Part shown: piece after piece, positions 15,280-23,586 of the stretch
How the letters are laid out: every line of letters begins with the position of its first letter
Numbering within the stretch: the first letter of the stretch is position 1
Source: Cellvibrionales bacterium UBA4451
GTDB lineage: Bacteria > Pseudomonadota > Gammaproteobacteria > Pseudomonadales > Porticoccaceae
Direction: 5' to 3'
Length of the DNA stretch: 28,854 nt
Assembly (NCBI GenBank): GCA_002390285.1
Contig: DGPB01000017.1
Coordinates: forward strand, 7,028 to 35,881
Position numbers and translations under genes: made by a program
The notes under the pieces: model-generated
What the model was told of the DNA's origin: nothing
Databases searched by the model: none
What the model saw: the letters and a program-made list of their open reading frames with translations, nothing else

Positions 15280-16233
15280 ATGAACGAAGCAAGCCTTCTG
15301 GCCTTTTCTCTCTCCATTACTGGCCCTATTTTTATGGTGGTGTTACTTGGCTTGTTATTGAAAAGGCTTGGGGTAATCCAGACGCAATTTGTTCAACCTG
15401 CTTCGGACCTTGTGTTCAAGGTGGGGCTACCCGCGATTCTGTTTTTGAGTATTTACCGGGCGGATCTCGATAACTTTTCAATGGGCTTACCCCTATTGGT
15501 GGCTATTCCTATTACCTTGATGATGTTTGCCCTGTCATTACCCCTTGCCCGCCTATTTATTGTCGACAAAGGTGATTGCGGGGTATTTGTACAGGGTGCC
15601 TTTCGGGGCAACTTGGCGGTTATCGGCTTGGCCTTTTGTAGTAATGCCTACGGCGAGGCCGGACTGGCTGCTGCTGCGGTACCGGTGGCCGTTTTGACTA
15701 TATTGTATAATTTGCTGGCGGTGGTGGCGTTGAATCCCATTGAGTCCGGCGACCACCAATCACCCCTGCGACGGATAGTGATGAACACGCTGAAGAACCC
15801 GCTGCTTATCGGCATTGCGCTGGGGTTTATGATGAAGTTCAGCGGGCTGCCATTACCCAAGCTTATTGAGGACACCGGCAATTATTTTGCACGCATGACG
15901 TTGCCTCTGGCTCTGCTGTGTATTGGTGCCTCCATGAATATGAAAGCACTGAAGCATTCTGGTGTGAGTACGGTGGCGGCCTCTATTCTCAAGCTAATCG
16001 TGGCGCCGTTGTTAATGGTCAGTATGGCTATCTGGCTGGGTGTGCGTGGCATGGAGCTGGGTATTCTGTTCTTTTTAGTGGCCTCACCCACTGCGGTGGC
16101 GAGTTTTATTCAGGTTAGGGCCATGGGCGGCAATGGTGAGTTCGCCGCCAATATTGTAGTGATGTCTACGTTGTTGGGGATTGTCACTGTTACCGCTGGG
16201 CTGCTGGTATTAAAGGCATTTTCATTGATCTAA
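15280..16233 (+). CDS. AEC family permease (auxin efflux carrier type)
   Basis: A 317-residue inner membrane protein with about ten hydrophobic segments in two groups of five, the plan of the AEC family (bacterial YfdV/MdcF-like permeases for small organic anions such as malonate). N-terminal FSLSITGPIFMVVLLGLLL and LGVIQTQFVQPASDLVFKVGLPAILFLSIY match the family opening. PLALLCIGASMNMKAL is in the second half and FFLVASPTAVASFIQVRAMG is the family signature near the C-terminus. The substrate cannot be assigned. The start ATG at 15280 has a weak ribosome site. It is a lone gene between a gene-poor gap and the M16C peptidase gene. Confidence 0.88.
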   Translation: MNEASLLAFSLSITGPIFMVVLLGLLLKRLGVIQTQFVQPASDLVFKVGLPAILFLSIYRADLDNFSMGLPLLVAIPITLMMFALSLPLARLFIVDKGDCGVFVQGAFRGNLAVIGLAFCSNAYGEAGLAAAAVPVAVLTILYNLLAVVALNPIESGDHQSPLRRIVMNTLKNPLLIGIALGFMMKFSGLPLPKLIEDTGNYFARMTLPLALLCIGASMNMKALKHSGVSTVAASILKLIVAPLLMVSMAIWLGVRGMELGILFFLVASPTAVASFIQVRAMGGNGEFAANIVVMSTLLGIVTVTAGLLVLKAFSLI

Positions 16234-16388
16234 AAAGATCTATTTCTACCCACCCCGCTCCGGCCCATCCCCCCGATAACATCAAACCCATTCATGACTC
16301 TCTGTTAATGGGCAGTCTTTAATGCGGAAGAGTCCCTCCACAGGTAGAATACCGCCTTTGCCAAACTCCCCAATGACTGAGGTCTTAT

Positions 16389-19319
16389 ATGAATGACCAT
16401 GTGAACCCACAGGTACACCCTGCCTTTGAGTTTCTGCGCAGTGAGCGCATTGATTCCCTGAATATTGAGGTGGCTGAATACCGCCATCGCAAAACCGGGG
16501 CACAGCATGTCCATATAACGGCCGACAACACTGAAAACGTGTTTTTGGTGGCACTGCGAACGGTACCCAAGGACTCCACTGGTGTTGCCCATATTCTGGA
16601 ACACACGGCTCTGTGCGGCAGTGAAAAATACCCGGTGCGCGACCCCTTCTTTATGATGATTCGTCGGTCGCTGAACACCTTTATGAATGCTTTTACCAGC
16701 TCTGACTGGACGGCTTACCCGTTTGCCAGCCAGAACGAAAAGGACTTCAACAACTTGCTGGATGTGTATCTGGATGCGGTGTTTTTCTCCCGACTGGATG
16801 AACTGGATTTTGCCCAAGAAGGTCACCGAGTAGAATTTTCCGAGCCTGACAATGCGGAATCTCCATTGGTATACAAGGGTGTGGTATTCAATGAGATGAA
16901 AGGGGCCATGAGTTCGGTGCCCTCCACCCTTTGGCATACTTTGTGTCAATACCTCTACCCCACCACCACCTACCACTACAACAGTGGCGGTGATCCGGAG
17001 TGTATTCCCGACCTGACCCACGAACAGCTCAAGGCGTTTTACCAGACGCACTATCACCCCTCCAATGCCATATTTATGACCTACGGAGATAAACCAGTAT
17101 CAGAGCTACAAGCTACGTTCGAGTCGCAAGCCCTAGCCCGGTTTGAGCCGCTGGATGTGGAAATCTCGGTGCCCGATGAACAACGCTACTCGAAGCCTAT
17201 TGCGGTTGAGGAAGCCTATGCCTTTAACGAAGAAGGCAGCACGGACAATAAAACCCATATCGTACTGAGTTGGTTGCTCGGCAAGGCCACTGACCTTGAA
17301 GCCAGTATGGAAGCTCACCTGCTGTGTAGCGTTCTGCTGGATAACAGTGCTTCGCCGCTACAGAAGGCATTGGAGACCACAGATTTGGGCACATCACCTT
17401 CGCCACTGTGTGGGCTAGATGATTCCCAGCGAGAGCTGTGTTTCGTCTGCGGCATTGAAGGCAGTGAAGCGGATCGTGCTGACGATGTGGAACAGCTTGT
17501 GTTGAACGTGCTGAAAGACGTAGCAGACAACGGTATCCCACAAGAGCAGGTAGAAGCCTCGTTACACCAATTAGAGCTGCAACAGCGTGAGATTGGTGGT
17601 GATGGCTACCCCTACGGTCTGCAACTGATATTAACCGCACTGACTAGCGCCACTCACCGGGGTGATCCAATTGCTCTTCTGAACTTGGACCCGGTATTGG
17701 AAAAGCTCCGGAACAATATTCAAGACCCCAATTACATCAAACAGCTGGCCCGTAATCTCCTCCTCGACAACCCCCACCGGGTTAGGCTGACGATGATTCC
17801 TGACAGCGAGTTGTCTGCCCGCAAAGACCAAGCAGAGGCCGATCGCTTAGCATTAATAAAGGACGATCTGGATGATGCTGGTAAGCAGGCGGTGATTGAA
17901 AAAGCACAGGTGCTGAATGAGCGTCAGCAACAAAAAGATGACGAGTCGATACTTCCCAAGGTAGGACTGGAAGACATCCCTCCGGTTATGGCCTATGTGG
18001 GCGCCACAGAAAAACAAGACAGCCCCCTTCCGCTTACTAGCTATGGTGCAGGTACCAATGGTCTGGTGTATCAGCAGATTATTTTGCCGCTCCCTGCTTT
18101 AACGGATCAACAGCTGGATCTGTTGCCTATCTACAGTAATTGCCTGACCGAACTGGGTGTTGATCAACAGGATTATCTGGCCACACAACTCTGGCAATCC
18201 CAGATTTGTGGCGGCATCGGCGCCTATGCCAGTGCCCGAGGCATGCCAGACAACGAACAAACGCTGTCTGGACACCTAATTCTTTCTGCCAAAGGCCTTA
18301 CCCGTAACCAAGGCGCGATGACAGAACTGATGCACCAAACATTGGAGAAGGTGCGTTTTGATGAATTACCCCGCATTCGTGAACTGATTGCCCAAACCCG
18401 TGCCCGCCAAGAATCAAGTGTAACGGGCAGTGGCCACAGCTTGGCCATGACAGCCGCCTCCAGCGGCACCAGCCCCGGCGCTAAATTAACCCATCAATGG
18501 AGTGGCCTTGAGGGAATAAGATATATCAAAAAACTGGATACGGCTCTCACCAATGAGGTTGATCTGGCTAATCTGTCTGAGCAACTGGCGGCGATTCACC
18601 AGCTAATATTGGCGGCACCACGTCAGTTCCTTCTGGTGGGTGAAGCGGACAAACTCTCGAGCTATCACCAGGCTATTCAGCAGCACTTTAAACCGGTAAC
18701 AAACCCTGCTTTTCAGGCATTCGAACAACCTGAACTTCACCACCGTGTGGCAGAGTTGTGGAAAACCAGTACTCAGGTAAATTTCTGTGCGAAATCTTAC
18801 CCCACTGTGCCGATGTCGCACCCCGATGCGGCACCTCTCACGGTATTAGGTGGCTTCCTTCGCAATGGCTACTTGCATCGGGCCATTCGGGAACAGGGCG
18901 GCGCCTACGGTGGCGGTGCTGGACAGGAGAGTAACGTTGCCGCTTTCCGGTTCTTCTCCTACCGGGACCCTCGCATTGAAGACACACTGAAGGACTTTGA
19001 TCAGTCTCTGATCTGGCTTCAGAATGAGAAACACGATTGGTCTCAGGTGGAAGAAGCGATTCTGGGTGTAGTCAGTTCTATTGATAAACCTGGCTCGCCT
19101 GCCGGTGAAGCAAAGCAGACTTTCCATGCCGAACTTTATGGCCGCAGCCGCGAAGTTCGCGAGCTATTCCGTAATCAGGTCCGAGCCGTAACACTGGCAG
19201 ATTTACAGCGGGTTGCCGCTACGTATCTCACTGAAAACAATGCCAGTTCAGCAGTGATTACCAATCCAGACAATGCCGCGGTGGCAGATTCTTTGAATCT
19301 AACGCCGGTGACGCTCTAA
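16389..19319 (+). CDS. M16C zinc peptidase, presequence protease (PreP) type
   Basis: A 976-residue insulinase-family metallopeptidase of the PreP/Cym1 branch, which degrades short unfolded peptides inside a closed two-halved chamber. The inverted zinc motif HILEH is at 68-72, in GVAHILEHTALCGSEKYPVRDPF, and the third ligand is probably Glu169 in VVFNEMKGAMSS. The C-terminal half contains the substrate-clamping RAIREQGGAYGGGAGQE segment (about 833-849) of the family. No signal peptide is seen, so it is probably cytosolic. The ATG at 16389 fits, with TGAGG just upstream. It begins a plus-strand run with the thioesterase, cmoA and cmoB. Confidence 0.93.
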   Translation: MNDHVNPQVHPAFEFLRSERIDSLNIEVAEYRHRKTGAQHVHITADNTENVFLVALRTVPKDSTGVAHILEHTALCGSEKYPVRDPFFMMIRRSLNTFMNAFTSSDWTAYPFASQNEKDFNNLLDVYLDAVFFSRLDELDFAQEGHRVEFSEPDNAESPLVYKGVVFNEMKGAMSSVPSTLWHTLCQYLYPTTTYHYNSGGDPECIPDLTHEQLKAFYQTHYHPSNAIFMTYGDKPVSELQATFESQALARFEPLDVEISVPDEQRYSKPIAVEEAYAFNEEGSTDNKTHIVLSWLLGKATDLEASMEAHLLCSVLLDNSASPLQKALETTDLGTSPSPLCGLDDSQRELCFVCGIEGSEADRADDVEQLVLNVLKDVADNGIPQEQVEASLHQLELQQREIGGDGYPYGLQLILTALTSATHRGDPIALLNLDPVLEKLRNNIQDPNYIKQLARNLLLDNPHRVRLTMIPDSELSARKDQAEADRLALIKDDLDDAGKQAVIEKAQVLNERQQQKDDESILPKVGLEDIPPVMAYVGATEKQDSPLPLTSYGAGTNGLVYQQIILPLPALTDQQLDLLPIYSNCLTELGVDQQDYLATQLWQSQICGGIGAYASARGMPDNEQTLSGHLILSAKGLTRNQGAMTELMHQTLEKVRFDELPRIRELIAQTRARQESSVTGSGHSLAMTAASSGTSPGAKLTHQWSGLEGIRYIKKLDTALTNEVDLANLSEQLAAIHQLILAAPRQFLLVGEADKLSSYHQAIQQHFKPVTNPAFQAFEQPELHHRVAELWKTSTQVNFCAKSYPTVPMSHPDAAPLTVLGGFLRNGYLHRAIREQGGAYGGGAGQESNVAAFRFFSYRDPRIEDTLKDFDQSLIWLQNEKHDWSQVEEAILGVVSSIDKPGSPAGEAKQTFHAELYGRSREVRELFRNQVRAVTLADLQRVAATYLTENNASSAVITNPDNAAVADSLNLTPVTL

Positions 19320-19343
19320 GCGCTATTAAGAAAGGTATTACTG

Positions 19344-19793
19344 ATGTTTCAAACCACACTGGAACCACGCTTTTCGGAAACTGATGGCCTTGGGCATATC
19401 AATAACACCGTGTTTCCCGTTTGGTTTGAATACGCTCGTAAGGATATTTTTAAGTTGGTGCATCCAAGCCTGACTCACCATGACTGGCCAATGATACTGG
19501 CGCACATCAACGTGGATTTTATTCGCCAGACCCAGTACGACAGCGAGGTCACTATCAACACTGCTGTCACCAAAATTGGCGGAAAGTCGCTCACCGTTAC
19601 CCACGCGGCTTGGCAGAATGAAGCACTGGTCGCTCGCGGAGAAGCAGTACTAGTCTGGTTCGACTACCAACAGCAGATCAGTTGCCCTATACCCGATGAC
19701 ATTCGTGCGCTACTAACGGAACACCTAGAGAATAGCACTCAAGTGGAAGCTCAACCGGGAGTTCAGCTGGGAGCCCGACCAATAAGTGAATAA
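19344..19793 (+). CDS. Hot-dog fold acyl-CoA thioesterase (4HBT/FadM-like)
   Basis: A 149-residue single hot-dog domain thioesterase. The family opening RFSETDGLGHINNTVFPVWFE contains the catalytic Asp of the 4-hydroxybenzoyl-CoA thioesterase group near residue 14, followed by GHINN. The central strand LAHINVDFIRQTQYDSEVTI is typical. The C-terminal 25 residues are an unrelated low-complexity extension. It probably hydrolyses medium or long acyl-CoA; the substrate is not deducible. AAAGG 8 bases before ATG gives a good start. It lies 24 bases after the peptidase gene and overlaps cmoA by 8 bases. Confidence 0.85.
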   Translation: MFQTTLEPRFSETDGLGHINNTVFPVWFEYARKDIFKLVHPSLTHHDWPMILAHINVDFIRQTQYDSEVTINTAVTKIGGKSLTVTHAAWQNEALVARGEAVLVWFDYQQQISCPIPDDIRALLTEHLENSTQVEAQPGVQLGARPISE

Positions 19794-20532
19794 TAAACGG
19801 GACGACATTTACGCGGCACCACAACTGGATATTGCTGGCTTCCGCTTCGATAAGGCGGTGGCTTCGGTTTTTCCCGATATGATAAAACGTTCGGTGCCCG
19901 GTTACGAAACCATTATTGCCATGACGGGCACACTGGCTGAACGCTATGTACAACCCAACAGCCGTTGTTATGACCTAGGGTGCTCTCTGGGTGCCTCCAC
20001 CGTTGCCATGCGACATCACATTCAATATTCCGGCTGTGAGATTGTGGCGGTGGATAACAGCGAGGATATGCTGAATCGATGCAGAGCTATTTTGCAAAAT
20101 GATGATGCCAATATCGCCGCTGAGTCCATTCCTGTGGAGTTGGTTTGTGGCAACATTCAGGATATCCCGATCACCAATGCCAGTATGGTGGTGGTGAACT
20201 TCACCCTGCAATTTATCCCCGTTGAGCAACGGGCTGAGCTGTTGCAACGCATTGCCGATAGCCTGTTACCTGGCGGCGTACTGGTACTCTCTGAAAAGGT
20301 GGCCTTTGAAGATCAACAGCATCAGGAGCTGATGATTGAGCTCCACCACAACTTTAAGCGAGCCAACGGTTATAGCGACCTGGAAATCAGCCAGAAGCGA
20401 TCCGCACTGGATGATGTGCTCATGCCGGAAACACTCGAAACCCACCGAAATCGACTCCGCAAAGCCGGGTTTAGTAGTGTGGATGTGTGGTTTCAGTGTT
20501 TTAATTTTGCGTCACTGATCGCACTCAAATAG
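19786..20532 (+). CDS. cmoA: Carboxy-SAM synthase CmoA
   Basis: Makes carboxy-S-adenosylmethionine from SAM and prephenate, the cofactor CmoB needs. The 248 residues match E. coli (247). N-terminal DDIYAAPQLDIAGFRFDKAVASVFPDMI is the CmoA signature. Motif I is CYDLGCSLGASTVA, and VVNFTLQFIPVEQRAELLQRI is present, as is the VLSEKVAFEDQ block. The start is GTG at 19786, overlapping the thioesterase stop by 8 bases; the conserved N-terminus requires a start here. It is followed by cmoB after 26 bases, the standard gene order. Confidence 0.96.
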   Translation: MNNKRDDIYAAPQLDIAGFRFDKAVASVFPDMIKRSVPGYETIIAMTGTLAERYVQPNSRCYDLGCSLGASTVAMRHHIQYSGCEIVAVDNSEDMLNRCRAILQNDDANIAAESIPVELVCGNIQDIPITNASMVVVNFTLQFIPVEQRAELLQRIADSLLPGGVLVLSEKVAFEDQQHQELMIELHHNFKRANGYSDLEISQKRSALDDVLMPETLETHRNRLRKAGFSSVDVWFQCFNFASLIALK

Positions 20533-20558
20533 CCTTCCGTTAATAGACCGTACTCAAC

Positions 20559-21560
20559 ATGCCCTCAACTGATACATCACTCATCAATTTCTCTTCCCTG
20601 CTAGCAGCCATTGCCGAAGGTCCCCTAGAATCTTGGGCAAAAGTACTGCCCGAACAAATTGAACACGCTATATCTGTTGAGCGCTGGGGTGACTTGTTCG
20701 ATTGGCAATTGGCACTGAAAAACCTGCCTCAGATCACCCCTTCCCAAATAGACCTAAAAAAGGGTGTCTCCATAGGCCAGCCCGATGATTGTGATGACAA
20801 CACCCGGCAACATTTAAAGGAGGCATTGATGGGTCTGCACCCTTGGAGAAAGGGTCCGTATGCGTTGTTTGGTCTTCACATTGATACAGAATGGCGCTCA
20901 GACTGGAAGTGGGACCGGGTTATTCCTCATTTGGCACCCTTGCAAGACCGCTTGGTACTGGATGTGGGTTGCGGTAATGGTTACCACTGCTGGCGGATGC
21001 TGGGAGAAGGCGCCAACCGGGTAATTGGCATTGATCCCTCCGGCAAGTTTATCCATCAATTCTATGCCCTAAAACACTACATGGGAGACTTGCCTGTAGA
21101 CGTGCTCCCTGTGGGTATTGAGCAAGTACCACCGGAACTAAGAGCCTTTGATACGGTGTTTTCAATGGGTGTGTTCTATCACCGCCGATCACCTATGGAT
21201 CACCTTAGAGAACTGCGAGACTGTCTACGCCCCGGCGGACAACTGGTTTTGGAAACACTGGTGATTGAGGGTGGCTTAATTAACGGAATAGGCGACGTGC
21301 TCGTACCCGAAGGGCGCTATGCACAAATGCGTAATGTATGGTTTCTACCCCGTGTTGAAACCCTGCTCTCCTGGATGAGAAAGTGCGGCCTGAAAAACCC
21401 CCGGATGGTGGATATCGCTAAAACCAGCGTAGACGAACAACGGTCAACAGAGTGGATGCACTTTGAGTCTCTGCCGGATTTTTTGGACCCGAATGATGAC
21501 AGCCTGACTGCTGAAGGCCACCCTGCTCCCATCAGAGCGGTATTTGTTGCTGAGGTGTAA
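20559..21560 (+). CDS. cmoB: tRNA U34 carboxymethyltransferase CmoB
   Basis: Transfers the carboxymethyl group from carboxy-SAM to 5-hydroxyuridine at the wobble position of tRNAs, giving cmo5U34, which widens decoding of fourfold-degenerate codons. The 333 residues are within the normal range (E. coli 323). Diagnostic motifs are GLHPWRKGPYALFGLHIDTEWRSDWKW in the middle, the SAM-binding VLDVGCGNGYHCWRMLG, and VFSMGVFYHRRSPMDHLREL with LRPGGQLVLETLVIEG. It is last in the plus-strand operon and converges with the FldA-type flavodoxin gene. Confidence 0.96.
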   Translation: MPSTDTSLINFSSLLAAIAEGPLESWAKVLPEQIEHAISVERWGDLFDWQLALKNLPQITPSQIDLKKGVSIGQPDDCDDNTRQHLKEALMGLHPWRKGPYALFGLHIDTEWRSDWKWDRVIPHLAPLQDRLVLDVGCGNGYHCWRMLGEGANRVIGIDPSGKFIHQFYALKHYMGDLPVDVLPVGIEQVPPELRAFDTVFSMGVFYHRRSPMDHLRELRDCLRPGGQLVLETLVIEGGLINGIGDVLVPEGRYAQMRNVWFLPRVETLLSWMRKCGLKNPRMVDIAKTSVDEQRSTEWMHFESLPDFLDPNDDSLTAEGHPAPIRAVFVAEV

Positions 21561-21612
21561 CCGGCGGCAATTGAGCCCGCCTGGAACAACCTGTCGTTAT
21601 CATTTCGTTTGA

Positions 21613-22179
21613 TTAGTCGTCTAACTCGACAATGGGCGTATCCAGCCCGAACTCAGTATGGATTTGGGTGCACCAGCGGTTGAGACGACCTGACGTGAGT
21701 TCTGGTTGTTGGTCTTCATCTAGAGCAAGCCCCATAAAAAACGTCTTGCCTGTAGTCCCGGGCTTCACCTCGGCCTTTACCTCAGCTTTAGAGGCATCGT
21801 AATCGTAACCCTCGGCGGGCCAATAACCGATGATCTTGTCAGCGGTTTTTATTACCACATCGTGCAACATACCCATGGCGTCCAGGAAAAAGTCACCGTA
21901 GCCAAACTGATCGCCAAGACCAATAAATGCCACGGTTTTTCCAGAAAAATCTATCGCTTCCACATCGTCCCAAAAATCTTCCCAATCGGACTGAATTTGC
22001 CCAAAGTCCCAGGTTGGAATACCAAGAATCAATTTATCGTAATCAAGAAATTCGAGCTGCGTGACATCGCCAACGTCATGCACATCCACTACATCACTAC
22101 CTAATCGCTGCACAATGCGATAGGCAATAGATTCTGTATTTCCTTCATCACTACCAAAGAATAAACCGATTTTGGTCAC
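21613..22179 (-). CDS. fldA: Flavodoxin, FldA type
   Basis: A 188-residue long-chain flavodoxin. The FMN phosphate loop FFGSDEGNTES is of the FldA class; the first aromatic loop ILGIPTWDFGQIQSDWEDFW and the second GLGDQFGYGDFF are both present. FldA carries electrons to enzymes such as IspG/IspH, BioB and MetH; the partner here is unknown. The start is GTG at 22179 with TGAGG six bases upstream. The C-terminus has a Lys/Glu-rich insert (SKAEVKAEVKPGTTGK) before FFMGLALDEDQQPEL. It is separate from the fldB gene by 9.7 kb and converges with cmoB. Confidence 0.9.
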   Translation of the reverse strand: MTKIGLFFGSDEGNTESIAYRIVQRLGSDVVDVHDVGDVTQLEFLDYDKLILGIPTWDFGQIQSDWEDFWDDVEAIDFSGKTVAFIGLGDQFGYGDFFLDAMGMLHDVVIKTADKIIGYWPAEGYDYDASKAEVKAEVKPGTTGKTFFMGLALDEDQQPELTSGRLNRWCTQIHTEFGLDTPIVELDD

Positions 22180-22205
22180 AGTGGCCTCAAACTCATAAAC
22201 GGGGG

Positions 22206-22241
22206 AAAAATAGCAGCGCGGATTCTCCCAGCTCTGCTGCC
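22206..22241 (-). terminator. Weak terminator or leader hairpin before the FldA-type gene
   Basis: On the minus strand GCAGC (22240-22236) pairs with GCTGC (22217-22213), and the interior can form a GGA-GAA-TCC hairpin, followed by TATTTTT. It lies downstream of the beta-barrel gene and upstream of the flavodoxin GTG, so it could end the envelope operon or attenuate the flavodoxin transcript. Stem pairing is imperfect. Confidence 0.3.
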
Positions 22242-22354
22242 ATGCTGCAACATTCAGCCATTTAAAAACTGACTAACATCAAAGGTAAAATGCAGAAAAA
22301 AGGTAGTGTAGGAATAAGGATGGATAGCTATGTGGTCGACGCGTAAAGCGCTTG

Positions 22355-23581
22355 TTAAAAAAATCGGCTTATTTGCAACTGAATGTAGTCATCCTGATTG
22401 AATGAATACAATGGTTCATCTGACTCAGCATTGGTAATGGCGCGAACTCGCAGCTCGACAACAACATTATCACCAATGCGTCGCTCTGCCTCGATATTGA
22501 AAAAAGTTTCTGACGTGTCTTTATCAACCACAACACCCGCCAACAACGCAGTGTCCTGGGTGTCATTCATGGACCATCGAGCGCCCAAAAAAACATCATT
22601 ATCCGCCGTTGTGATGGGTTCCTGTGACGAACGGTCATCGTACTGATACTCCATCAACATTCCTATATCCGCATTGCTCTCATACACTTGATAAAATGTG
22701 TATTCGAAACCCGCTACGGTTGCCATAAATGACTCGTCGTAGCCATCTCGAAGCAGGGCTTCCAACTTCCAGAGCCAGGCATCCCTGGTGTATTGCACAT
22801 CGAGTCCCACTTGATCTATTTGGTCATAAAATGGCGTCAATTCTCGTCCATTGGAGGCAAGCTCTAATCTAGGCTCGCGGCTGGTACCCCGAAAATAATA
22901 TGCCCCAATATCCACATCACCAAAATAGTGGCTGTAGCGTAAGGCAAAATCCATATGTTTCTCTTCGGCACCGGACTCATATTCCGCATCATCCCAATCT
23001 ACCGGTAATGGAGACCTGAAGCGGCCATCTCGACCGGGGAAAGTGCGCTCGCGAAAATAGGGCAGCAAGTAAACATTTACCAACCCCCAATCATGCTGCA
23101 ATGCGAGATTAACCATGGGCTGACCAAGCTTATCTTCTTGATCTATATCTTCCACCAGATCTGTCTGGTTAATAATATCCACAAGGTGAGCAGACTCTGT
23201 CACACCCCAGAAGACTTTATTAATGCCCACTAGAAGCTCAATTTTTGTTCCTTTATAAAACAAGCCTTCGTTAGCCCAATAGGCCTCGCGTAAATCAATA
23301 TGGGTTCTTTCGTCATCATTTTCATCCCAGCGGGCAAAGGGAATAAAGGATCCACGTTGGTCTCCCTCTTCACTGCGCCAGCGCGCTTCCCATTCACCGG
23401 AGACTGATACTTCAGCATCGCTGGTATTTTGACCTGGCCAGAGCGCATCCTGAGAAAACCCTCGCAACTGTAGAGCAGTATTACCCGATAATTCCCATTC
23501 AGAATCGCTAGCTATAGCCATTCCACAGCTGACTGGAAGCACGACGAAACCTAGCAGTAATTGACAAAAAAGGCCTTTCAC
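22355..23581 (-). CDS. Outer membrane beta-barrel protein, DUF1302-like, of the export locus
   Basis: A 408-residue protein with a Sec signal peptide: MKGLFCQLLLGFVVLPVSCG with cleavage near AIAS, about residue 25. It ends in ISRFF, an aromatic C-terminus of the kind that BAM recognises. The body alternates short beta-like strands with acidic turns, as in a barrel. A block with LREAYWANEG, LLVGINKVFWGVTES and VDIINQTDL resembles the R-x-G-x-x-x-x-W-G and D-x-x-N pattern of DUF1302 barrels, but I am not certain of family. The start is GTG at 23581, with GAGGT 8 bases upstream placed inside the end of the LolA-like gene. Five bases separate it from that gene. The likely role is the outer membrane end of the transport route. 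Confidence 0.75.
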   Translation of the reverse strand: MKGLFCQLLLGFVVLPVSCGMAIASDSEWELSGNTALQLRGFSQDALWPGQNTSDAEVSVSGEWEARWRSEEGDQRGSFIPFARWDENDDERTHIDLREAYWANEGLFYKGTKIELLVGINKVFWGVTESAHLVDIINQTDLVEDIDQEDKLGQPMVNLALQHDWGLVNVYLLPYFRERTFPGRDGRFRSPLPVDWDDAEYESGAEEKHMDFALRYSHYFGDVDIGAYYFRGTSREPRLELASNGRELTPFYDQIDQVGLDVQYTRDAWLWKLEALLRDGYDESFMATVAGFEYTFYQVYESNADIGMLMEYQYDDRSSQEPITTADNDVFLGARWSMNDTQDTALLAGVVVDKDTSETFFNIEAERRIGDNVVVELRVRAITNAESDEPLYSFNQDDYIQLQISRFF

Positions 23582-23586
23582 TATGT

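Noticed and set aside
16287..16312. CCCATT/AATGGG inverted repeat before the peptidase gene
   Set aside because: Long loop, no T-run and no supporting context.
16305..17057. 250-codon minus-strand frame opposite the M16C peptidase gene
   Set aside because: It lies wholly antisense to a strongly recognised peptidase, its product has no recognisable motif, and its composition (rich in Val, Gln and Arg) looks like a shadow.
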